A DNA stretch of 64,000 bases, from positions 40,047,786-40,111,785 of the forward strand of contig QCXZ01000041.1 of the NCBI GenBank assembly GCA_025024175.1, written 5' to 3'. The DNA comes from Rhyzopertha dominica. Taxonomy: Eukaryota > Arthropoda > Insecta > Coleoptera > Bostrichidae. Position 1 is the stretch's first letter. The number at the start of each line of letters is the position of its first letter. The position numbers and the translations under genes are program-made. Shown here piece after piece: positions 37,578-48,000 of the stretch. The notes below the pieces were generated by a model. The model had not been told where the DNA came from. It did not search any database and worked only from the letters and a program-made list of their open reading frames with translations.

Positions 37578-37626
37578 AAGCCAAATGCCAGCATTTCAAC
37601 CGCCAAGCGGCCTTCTTCGGTGGCTT
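37578..37626 (-). ncRNA. Hammerhead-like ribozyme motif, left arm
   Basis: Exact mirror of the motif at 40835-40883, read on the minus strand. Same core variant (CCGAAGA instead of CTGANGA). Confidence 0.5.
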
Positions 37627-37725
37627 AACAAGTATAACTAAATTAAAACAGTAAAGACATTTAAACATATTGTAAACATAGATAGGTAACAGAGTAGTGT
37701 GGTGTGGGAAAAGAATTTGTTTATA

Positions 37726-39228
37726 TTATATTTTCGACTTGACTATTGCGATAAGTGGGTTATTTAAGGGCGTGAGGTCCGTATTTAGCAGATGGCTTGA
37801 GTTGCGTTTCATGTAAACAGCCTCTAAGGGGTTCAAGTTGACGCGTGTGGACGGTTTTATGTTCTTGACGTTGGCAATATTAAATTTGTGACCTGTTTCA
37901 ATATTATGTAAAGCTAGTGCAGATTTTTCTCCATTTCTATTGTTTACGTGGTACATATGTTCTTTGAATCTAATATTTGCATTACGTTTTGTTTGGCCAA
38001 TGTACTTTTTTGGGCAGTTACAGCATTTAATTTCATAAATTCCAGATTTGTTTAACATATCTTCTTTATCCAGGGTGTTACCTAATAAGTTCTTTAATGT
38101 GTAGTTGTTTCCAAAAGCAAGATTTATATTAAATTTAGAAAATAAATTTTGAAATTTATGCTCTATTGAAGGATGGTATGTAAATTTTCTATGGAAAATG
38201 ATTTCTTTTTCTGGACTAAGATGCGTGCAAGATTGTAAATTTAATTTATATTTGTGTTTGTTCAATAACTTACTGATCATTTCTTTTTTGAATCCATTTG
38301 AATTGGCTAAATTATATATGTATGATAGTTCGTTTTTATAATTTTCTGTGGATAATGGCACATTTAGCAATCTATGTATTAAGCTATTAAAGGCGGACAT
38401 TTTGTATTTGAAAGGTGTACAAGAACTGTTTTTTATGTAATTATCTGTATGTGTCGGTTTTCTGTAAATATTGAACGTGATTGTTTCATCTTTTCTTGAT
38501 ATTAATAAATCTAAAAATGGCAATTGAGAATCCTTTTCTAGTTCAAAAGTGAAATTTATCGACTGATATAATGAATTTAATTTTTGTGTAAAGTTATTAA
38601 TATCAAAGTTATTATCTATTATAGCAAAAACATCGTCTACATATCTATACCACAGTATCGGAAATTCATTTGTATTTTTTACATTATTTTCCAGGTAGCT
38701 TAAGAAAAGGTTAGCTAAGAAAGGTGAAAGAGGGTTGCCCATCGCCAATCCAAATTTTTGTTTATAAAATCTTTTATTAAATATAAATGTGTTTTGTTCA
38801 ATGCACACTTTTGTTAACTTTAAGTATTCGTCAATGACTGCTCTATCAAGTTTATTTTTTTCAAGAAAATCTTCCAAAAATTCTAAAGCTTGAGGTACTG
38901 GTACGCTATTGAACAATGATTCGACATCAAAAGATATTAGTCTGTGATTGTGTTTAATTTCAAAATTTTTTAGTTTATTTATTAAATCTAGAGAATTTTT
39001 TATTGAACAATTATTATTTAATGTTAATTTATTGAATTCGTTAACTAACCACTTTGCTAATAGGTAATTTGGAGCGTTTACGTTTGACACTATGAGGCGA
39101 TATTTATTTCCTGGTTTATGAATTTTCGGTAGAGCATAACTTTTTGATATCAACGGATTGTTTAGCTTTAACTTATATTTAAGATTACTATTAATTAACA
39201 AACTGCAACTGTCCAAAGTATCATTCAC
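37726..39228 (-). pseudogene. Penelope-like reverse transcriptase-GIY-YIG, 5'-truncated (left arm)
   Basis: A 500-codon frame identical in protein to the right-arm copy. RT motifs: LPKIHKPG (34-41), FDVESLFNSVP (100-110, Asp101), GLAMGNPLSPFLANLFL (160-176) and YVDD (196-199). The C-terminal endonuclease has GIY at 396-398, CCNC (402-405), YIG at 409-411 and KEH at 422-424. The N-terminal region before LPKIHKPG is mostly missing, and the frame opens only with GTG at the palindrome centre, directly after a TAG. Normal translation from its own promoter is therefore doubtful. The 3' end and stop are intact. Confidence 0.88.
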
Positions 39229-39232
39229 CTAG

Positions 39233-40735
39233 GTGAATGATACTTTGGACAGTTGCAGTTTGTTAATTAATAGTAATCTTAAATATAAGTTAAAGCTAAA
39301 CAATCCGTTGATATCAAAAAGTTATGCTCTACCGAAAATTCATAAACCAGGAAATAAATATCGCCTCATAGTGTCAAACGTAAACGCTCCAAATTACCTA
39401 TTAGCAAAGTGGTTAGTTAACGAATTCAATAAATTAACATTAAATAATAATTGTTCAATAAAAAATTCTCTAGATTTAATAAATAAACTAAAAAATTTTG
39501 AAATTAAACACAATCACAGACTAATATCTTTTGATGTCGAATCATTGTTCAATAGCGTACCAGTACCTCAAGCTTTAGAATTTTTGGAAGATTTTCTTGA
39601 AAAAAATAAACTTGATAGAGCAGTCATTGACGAATACTTAAAGTTAACAAAAGTGTGCATTGAACAAAACACATTTATATTTAATAAAAGATTTTATAAA
39701 CAAAAATTTGGATTGGCGATGGGCAACCCTCTTTCACCTTTCTTAGCTAACCTTTTCTTAAGCTACCTGGAAAATAATGTAAAAAATACAAATGAATTTC
39801 CGATACTGTGGTATAGATATGTAGACGATGTTTTTGCTATAATAGATAATAACTTTGATATTAATAACTTTACACAAAAATTAAATTCATTATATCAGTC
39901 GATAAATTTCACTTTTGAACTAGAAAAGGATTCTCAATTGCCATTTTTAGATTTATTAATATCAAGAAAAGATGAAACAATCACGTTCAATATTTACAGA
40001 AAACCGACACATACAGATAATTACATAAAAAACAGTTCTTGTACACCTTTCAAATACAAAATGTCCGCCTTTAATAGCTTAATACATAGATTGCTAAATG
40101 TGCCATTATCCACAGAAAATTATAAAAACGAACTATCATACATATATAATTTAGCCAATTCAAATGGATTCAAAAAAGAAATGATCAGTAAGTTATTGAA
40201 CAAACACAAATATAAATTAAATTTACAATCTTGCACGCATCTTAGTCCAGAAAAAGAAATCATTTTCCATAGAAAATTTACATACCATCCTTCAATAGAG
40301 CATAAATTTCAAAATTTATTTTCTAAATTTAATATAAATCTTGCTTTTGGAAACAACTACACATTAAAGAACTTATTAGGTAACACCCTGGATAAAGAAG
40401 ATATGTTAAACAAATCTGGAATTTATGAAATTAAATGCTGTAACTGCCCAAAAAAGTACATTGGCCAAACAAAACGTAATGCAAATATTAGATTCAAAGA
40501 ACATATGTACCACGTAAACAATAGAAATGGAGAAAAATCTGCACTAGCTTTACATAATATTGAAACAGGTCACAAATTTAATATTGCCAACGTCAAGAAC
40601 ATAAAACCGTCCACACGCGTCAACTTGAACCCCTTAGAGGCTGTTTACATGAAACGCAACTCAAGCCATCTGCTAAATACGGACCTCACGCCCTTAAATA
40701 ACCCACTTATCGCAATAGTCAAGTCGAAAATATAA
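39233..40735 (+). pseudogene. Penelope-like reverse transcriptase-GIY-YIG, 5'-truncated (right arm)
   Basis: Mirror of the left-arm copy, with the same 500 codons. Penelope-like elements carry an RT related to telomerase joined to a GIY-YIG endonuclease; the family uses this pair for target-primed integration. All RT catalytic aspartates (FDV and YVDD) and the GIY-YIG signature are present without stops. The gene begins at the palindrome junction rather than at a natural start, and the first internal ATG is near residue 164, inside the RT core. I treat it as truncated though otherwise undamaged. Confidence 0.88.
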
Positions 40736-40834
40736 TATAAACAAATTCTTTTCCCACACCACACTACTCTGTTACCTATCTATGTTTACAATATGTTTAA
40801 ATGTCTTTACTGTTTTAATTTAGTTATACTTGTT

Positions 40835-40883
40835 AAGCCACCGAAGAAGGCCGCTTGGCGGTTGAAATGCTGGCATTTGGCTT
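40835..40883 (+). ncRNA. Hammerhead-like ribozyme motif, right arm
   Basis: Stem I AAGCCA/TGGCTT (six pairs), core CCGAAGA, stem II GGCCGC-TTG-GCGGTT, GAA, stem III ATGC-TG-GCAT, T at position 17. Everything fits a hammerhead except core position 4, which is C rather than the invariant U. Activity is expected to be poor unless the substitution is tolerated. The position near the 3' end matches hammerheads known in Penelope pseudo-LTRs. Confidence 0.55.
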
Positions 40884-40934
40884 TGCCAAAAATAAAAGTT
40901 TGGAAGTAGGATTAAACAAGTGTTTTATTATTAT

Positions 40935-42031
40935 ATAACATATTTGTATTTCATATATTTATGTGCAAAAGTAATGAACATCTTTGTTAATGAAATGGTC
41001 GGCTACATAGTTATGTTCCTGTAACAACGACACCAAAGAAGAAGTTCTATGTATTATATTATTACACTAATGAAATATGAATTCATATTCCTAGATTTAA
41101 AATTTCTGTTTATAATTATTTTAGTGCAATAAGAATGGCAATGAAGAAACAAAATTAGTATTTTTAATTTATTCAGTTAATTATTAAAGTATATAACGGT
41201 ACATATGGAGTGATATAAAAATACTGATAATTTATCTACCTACCTGCCTAATGACTAAACTACCTCAGTTGGTAAAACTAACATTAGAAAGTGTATTAAA
41301 AACCTTAAGATTAGTATCATTGTTATTCATATGGGTGAAATGTTATGAAGAATGGCAGAACTACCATTAACGGTACCTACTTGTCCGTAAGGTAGTTCAC
41401 AATGTCTTTTGCTGAGAGTACCTACTCTAAAATCGCAAATAGTAAATCCATAACATCGATGATTTGAATTTTTCACGTATTTCTTTGATACCCTTTGTAC
41501 ACGATTTCATAAACTTTCCTGCATGTTTTAGGTGACAAATGCAGTGGAGCTACCTTTACTGGATTTCTAATATCTGGAGGAGTACACTGCATTCTACTTA
41601 TTGTATTTAGTTGTGGGTTCTGGCTCCTTATTTTTATAAATTAAAGACACGTTTTCTAATGATATGACGTTTCGACCTATAATTTAGGTCTTTGTCGAAT
41701 ATTTTTATTTTGAAGATTGACAAATTATTATGATTTTCATAATAATTTGTCAATCTTCAAAATAAAAATATTCGACAAGTAGTATGCTAACGGTAACAGC
41801 AGTAAAGCAAGAAAGCAACTACAGTCACTAAATTCTAAAACCCCAAATATTAATTCCCATATCCCAAATACCCAAATCCTTTCAACTTCAACATCTTACA
41901 TTGGCCAGACTGCTAACTGTACATAATTCACATCACATGTGACAAATGACATTGACAGAGGTCACACTTAACCTGGATTTGTTGTTATTTGTCAAATAAT
42001 TAATGGATCCGATTTAATTCTAATCGTGAAA
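40935..42031. promoter_or_regulatory. Upstream region of Hip14
   Basis: 1.1 kb between the Penelope palindrome and the Hip14 start codon. It contains a perfect 40-bp hairpin (41694-41776). Just before that, the minus strand has AAAGACCTAAATTATAGGTC followed by GAAACGTC, which resembles a Penelope-type tail. No core promoter motif is certain. Confidence 0.4.
41694..41776. repeat. Perfect 40-bp inverted repeat with 3-nt loop
   Basis: The arms GTCGAATATTTTTATTTTGA.. (41694-41733) and ..TCAAAATAAAAATATTCGAC (41737-41776) pair without a mismatch around TTT. The left arm abuts a Penelope-type tail motif, so it may be a fold-back end of such an element. Confidence 0.85.
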
Positions 42032-45000
42032 ATGTATCAAAACTCTTGCGGAGCCGCCGCTGCAAGTGCCGGTGGTTGTGTAGAAACGGACAAAGAATGT
42101 AACAACGGCTTAATATCGAAAGAACCTACTGTACCCGTTGTAGAGCATGATTACAGTGGTTTTGATATAGTAAAGGCTACACAAGTGAGTAATTCTATTA
42201 AGAAATCTAATCAAAATTTTATATTGTTACGTGTTTCAGTACGGGGCATTTGCTCGTGTTAAGGAGTTGGTAGACGCTGGCTATAATGTCAATCAGAGAG
42301 ACAGCGAAACGGTCACTTTGCTGCACTGGGCGGCAATCAACAACCGCAAAGAGATTATGCATTTTTTTATCGACAAAGGTGCAGAAGTTGATGCTGTAGG
42401 TGGTGAGCTAAATGCAACACCACTGCATTGGGCCACACGACAAGGACATTTAGACGCAGTTGTGTTACTAATGAACGCAGGTAATTGTTTTTAAACTAGT
42501 ACTAGGAATCCATGCCACACCTCCGAAGCCAGTAGCCCTGAAACTGTTATAACTCTGAAACATCAGGAGTGACGTCATTGATGTAATATAGCTCTGACAT
42601 TCACAGCATACAATTTGTTTAACAGTTCCCAATGAAACACAATTATTCTAGCATACAAGGGGGGCTCATCAGTGTTGCCAACACGCAAAATTTCTTTTCG
42701 CTAAACACAGGCTTAAAATTTTCTAGATAAGACAAAAATCCGCTAAAATTTAAATTAGTAGAATAACTAAAAGTAAAAAACTTATTTTTACAAAAAAGTA
42801 TACAGTAAACTGTTTACAAATTACAATACATGGAGTATTCTAAAATTCTAAAGGTAAAAAACAGCCTTTCATTAAGAAAATATTTTGTAAATGATAGTAC
42901 CTAGCTCATAGAAATTAAATACAATCTAGTACAGAAATAGCATACTGGAGGTAATATGTGTACAATATAAAAGATAGGTACTAGTTTAAAAACATGAAAA
43001 AATGTGTTAGTGTTAAATGACTACATTAAGCTCAAAATAAATTGTTTTCGTTATTGTAAGAGTCAGTTGTGCCAATTTTTGACAAAATGTCGTTTGTGAA
43101 AACAGTCTTTACAACACTCATCTAGCCTTTTCAATCCGTACCTAACGGCAAATATTGCATTTACGATATTCGTAGACATTTTGATGTTTACTGCATCAGC
43201 AATATTATTCACAATATATCCTGAATGACATAATAACAGACAGAAAAGCCTTGCAAACTGCATGAATAATACGATCATTTCCAAAAAGGAAATCCACTAA
43301 AAATTCCGCTATCCACAATTTGTCATTTTATCCGTTAAATGGAGATCAAATTCTGCTAAATCTAGCAGAAAATCTGCTAAATTGGCATCACTGTGGCTCA
43401 TAGAACATAAATCATAAAAAAAGATTGCAAGATTGGGATTAAAGTACATTAAAGGACAATTCTTAAGCTTCAGAATCATATATTTGTTTTCAACATGGGT
43501 AGTCATCGTTAAGGCTACCACATTTCTCCCAACAAGTGACAAGTTTTTTCATTCCGTCATTGAAATATTCTTCCAACTTTTTCCTTTCGCCCTTAAATGG
43601 CCATCATCAGTGCCTTATACAATTATTATGTAAAAAATACAAACAATGGGGAAACAGAAATTAATTTTGAAAGAAGTCAAAAAATGAAATAACTATATAA
43701 AGTTTTACAGTTGCAAGAAGTCACCAACATTATGATAGAATATTGAACAAATTATTTAAAATGGGTGAGTTAAAATTTTGAATTTCATTTAAAACTTTAA
43801 CACTTTGGTCAGGTCAGGTCATAACGAATCATACCCACACTTTCGAAATTTTTAAAAACCTTCGTATATGGATAATATTATTTCTTATAATTCTTTCCAC
43901 CCTTACCAACATAAATTAGCTGTCTTTTATTCTTTATTTAATAGACTTTTTAAAATACCTCTTTCCTATAAGGCTTTTAAAAATGAACTTGGCATTATTT
44001 TACAAATTGCTTATAACAATAACTTTCCAAATTATTTAATAGAAAAGTTATATCTTAAATACTTAACAAAATTTAAGTTTTCATTTCATACTAGCATTTC
44101 AGACCAAAAAGAAAAAGAATTGGCATTCACTTAGGTTTATTATTTATTTTTGTCTCATGGAATTCATATTTCCTTTTCAACTGCTGGTAGCTTAGGATCC
44201 CATTTAGTCCACAATAAAGATAACTTTCAACCCTTAAATCTTTCTGGTGTTTACAGATTTACTTGCAATGATTGTACTGCTGTCTATGTGGGTCAAACTG
44301 GTGGATCTCTGATGGTTAGAGCTAAGGAACATCTCAAACAATTTCAAAATTATAAGGACACTGATGTAGTTACTGCAAATTCCTTCTTGGTCAACCATTT
44401 ATTGCTTAATAAACACTCTACCAGTTTGGATAATGTAAAAAAGTTTTTGTAACAAATCACCAAAATTAAAATTTTTTTAAATCTCAGAGATTTACAAAAT
44501 TTTAAATGACCAGTGTTACAGTTTTAAATTAAATTAAAAATTTTAACTCGCTCATTTTAAATAATTTGTTCATTATTCAGTCATAATGTTGGTAACTTCC
44601 TGCAAATGCACAACATACACTCATAACTTTAAAGTCTAGATAGTTGTTTTTTTTTATTTTTTGATTTCTTTCAAAATTAATTTTTGCGTTCCCCATAGTT
44701 TGTATTTTTTCATAATAATTGTATAAGGCACTGATGATGGCCATTTAAGGCTGAAAGCGCTCTGCCAATTAATATTTAATAAAGTGAAGACGTTGATATT
44801 TGAATAATTTGTAATAAATTAGTTCTGAGAACTTTCTGATAGTCTTCGCTGCTCATTTTTGAAGTTGTAAATGTAAGTGTCAGCGTGCCGAAAGCAGTAA
44901 ATGTGCCCCAAACCATAATGCTACCACCACCAAAATTGAGTTTAGAAAAATAAGGCGGTTCTTTTCTAATATCATGTGAGTAGGAGTCGAAACCATCTGG

Positions 45001-48000
45001 ACCATCCAGCAAGAACTTCTCATCACTGAAGATTACCTTAAACATTAATAAGAGCTTGTAATCAAAATTGTCATTTTACATAATATTTATCATGATGGTA
45101 AAGCTATTGCTTCTTCAATGTTGTGCGTTTCTGACACATCAGCTTTCAGGGTTACGGGTTTTGGAGGTACGGGTTACACCAAATTGTGCTATACTGATTT
45201 TTCCTTGAGAAATTTCTAAGCAAGCTTATAGGTTTAACATATATTACAGGAGCTGATCCCACATTACGTGATGCAGAAGGCTGCTCTTGCATTCATTTGG
45301 CTGCCCAGTATGGTCATACAGCCTTGGTCGCGTATTTCGTGGCACGTGGAGTTAGCCCCGACTCGCTCGATCGAGGGGGAATGACTCCATTAATGTGGTC
45401 TTGTTGGAAAATAAGCAGCCTCGATCCCACACGATTGCTGTTGACCCTTGGAGCATCTCCAAATTTGACGGATGCTGCACAAGGGAACACAGCTTTACAT
45501 TGGGCTATATTAGCCAGAAATACAACAGCAATATCTACTTTAATTATACAAGTAAGTTGAATTAGGTATTTCACATGCTTTCTTTCTGTAGTGAACATAC
45601 AACCCCAAAACAGCACCCTTTGAACTAGTTAATGATGTCTGCATTAGAACTCAACTACACTGATGAGGTGTAATAACAGCGAAATAAATCTATCTGTAGT
45701 TGGTTGTGGTGCAGACAGCATAGTAAAGACATGCATTTTTTTTTTTTAGTTAATGATAGTGTGTAAAAGGTAATAAAATAGTAAATCAAAATTAAATTGT
45801 GTGTTAAACTGCTATAAACATAACCATCATTTCTCAAAGGCCAGGTCTACTGCAATGGCAACAGTGCGCAGCTGATCGCTTACCTCCGATCAACTTGGAA
45901 AGTTTTTGGTTTTTGCTTAATTGCTTAAATACAGGGTCACAAAAAGCTCTGTTTGGCTGTAAAGTAAATAACAATAATACGAAAAGTATGTAAAATATTT
46001 TATTTAAATGATATAAAAGTACAAATAGTATAAACAGCCTGGTAAACAGCAATCAAAACTAAATTAATATGATATAAACTATATAAACCTAAAAAAAACT
46101 ATTTAACATTTAAAATAAAGTAAATAACATGAAATATGAGGACTATAATCATAATCAAATAATACAAATACTAATTACCAAAGTTTTAAAATCTGATATT
46201 GTTTTCTTTTTCTTCTAACTTTTTTTAATTCTTGATATTGTTTTTCTTTTCTGATCCCTGCAATTTTTTTTGTTCAAAATATGTTCACTTAACTTGACAT
46301 GGGTAAGTACTTTGGCATATTGAAGATCAAAAATAATTTGAGGAGCAACCTCAAGTTTCTATTCAGGCAGACAGGTGTTAGAATGAGAAAATATTTCTTA
46401 CTTTTATCTAATGTATTGCTTTACTTTCATATACAATGCCTTTACTCCATGTACATGGACCACTTTCACACTTTAACTAACTTCTTAACATTTTTAAGAC
46501 ATAAGACATTTCTACTATGGCCCGACCTACTAAAGATGGTTATGCAAAAAATATATAATTTTATCTCCTCTAAGGAATACAAAAATTTTGTCAAATTTAG
46601 CAAAACTCAAAATAGTAAAATAAGTTAAAAACATTCAAGGATAAACGAAACTTGTGAAATAGTACTCAATTTAAAAAAAGGACACCTATTTTGTGTTGTT
46701 ACTTTCTCAGAGTATATTAAAAGCTTGTATTAAATAGTCCTATCATGTTTAGTTTTTGTTCCACTGTGAATCTAAAATAGAAAAAAAAGATACATATGCA
46801 TATGGGATACTAGTACTTAGTATACTTACCTTTTTGACATGAACAATGCAAATTATTGTGACTATGCAAAATAACAAAGCAAACAAAATGTCAGAAACAC
46901 TTTAGAATTTATTTATTAGTAACAAAAAATGATGCTAAAATTTTTGTTTAAAAATATGTTATTTGAGGTATGGCACACAAGTTCTTTTATTTAAATGGAC
47001 AACTCTGTATATTTTTATATTGTTCAATTCCTCTCATCTTATACAAAAATGTAAACAGTCCATACATTAAATTAACTTTTTGTTATATTTGAATAAACTT
47101 TTTGTATTCTTTTACTTGTTTTAAATATAGTCGCATAACTGTAGCCATAATGAAATCTTTTGAAAGAATTACTTCAAATCTATTTCCATTCACCCTTTTT
47201 TATGTTAATGTCTCGGCTGTAGGCCAATTCTGTTGCCAGTCCCGTTAGAGAGATTTAGAGCATAGTCAATAATCACTTTCATTCCCAAAATTACTTAAGC
47301 AAATAGCGATGGTTTATTTATTTTTCAAAAAAGTTACTTGTGCAACAATTATAGAACAAATTTGGATCAGATAATGAAAAATTAAATAGCGAAATATGTT
47401 TTTCTTATTATGCAGGTAATACTTATTTCACATTAAACTTCAGAAGTACACAGAATAAGAGAAAATAAAAAGAGGTGCTTCTGCTGTCAATGTTTATTAA
47501 TAATACACATACAAGGAGATCTAAAAATTAAGCAGACTGCAACTTACGATTCCTTCTTCTTTTTGCATGTGACTGTATTTCTATCATTGTGCTTGTAGTA
47601 CTGTTTGATTCTTATTATAGCAAAATAATAATCAAATTTTTAAAGTATTTCTGCTTCGTATTATTAACAACGAACAGGAATAAAATGTGCTTGAAAACAA
47701 TTCATCCACTACATTGTCAAAAGCACCAACACTGTCAATATGTTTGGATAAGATAATTTGTTATTTTTTTTTAACTGACACGGTTTATTGACATTTGTGA
47801 ACGACAGTTATCAAAATATTCTCTGCGTCAAGTACACAAATTCTAAACAGCTGCGTCTGCTCGCTGTTCAGTTGCGACAAAGCATATTCTTTTACGAGAT
47901 CACCCCAGGATTGGCGTATAAAACAGACGCTTGCTTCCGGACTATAAATACGGCACTTAAACATTCTGAATCAATACTTTAATTTGAAATAAGGTTTCAA

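Larger units (their letters stand above)
37527..40934. mobile_element. Palindromic head-to-head pair of Penelope-like elements
   Basis: Two 1704-bp arms mirror each other about 39230.5, where the sequence is TTCACCTAGGTGAA. The identity ends at 37527 and 40934. Each arm holds a 500-codon frame (identical at protein level) with reverse transcriptase and GIY-YIG endonuclease domains, a 3' tail, a hammerhead-like motif and an AT-rich end (ACAAGTGTTTTATTATTAT, inverted on the left). Both copies start at the same internal point, so each lacks the 5' part of the gene. No obvious target duplication was found. The element lies between the 45-residue gene and Hip14. Either a recent single-event insertion or an assembly fold-back could give such identity. 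Confidence 0.9.
43584..44770 (+). mobile_element. Decayed Penelope-like element with inverted pseudo-LTR ends
   Basis: The left end (about 43584-43810) is an inverted copy of the right end (about 44500-44762). Between them, 43868-44134 encodes the post-YVDD part of a Penelope RT ([32 protein letters not shown]), and 44150-44452 encodes GIY-YIG ([20 protein letters not shown], then RAKEHLKQF). The two are out of frame, and the catalytic RT core is gone. It differs strongly in sequence from the palindromic copy at 37.5-40.9 kb, so it is a separate lineage. It lies in Hip14 intron 2. Confidence 0.82.

Noticed and set aside
37726..40735. Reverse transcriptase frames as a retron or group II intron system
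   Set aside because: The YVDD plus GIY-YIG arrangement, insect context and tail are those of Penelope-like retroelements.
46299..46628. 109-codon plus frame in Hip14 intron 3
   Set aside because: Low complexity, partly within repeat R2, no acceptor or family signal.
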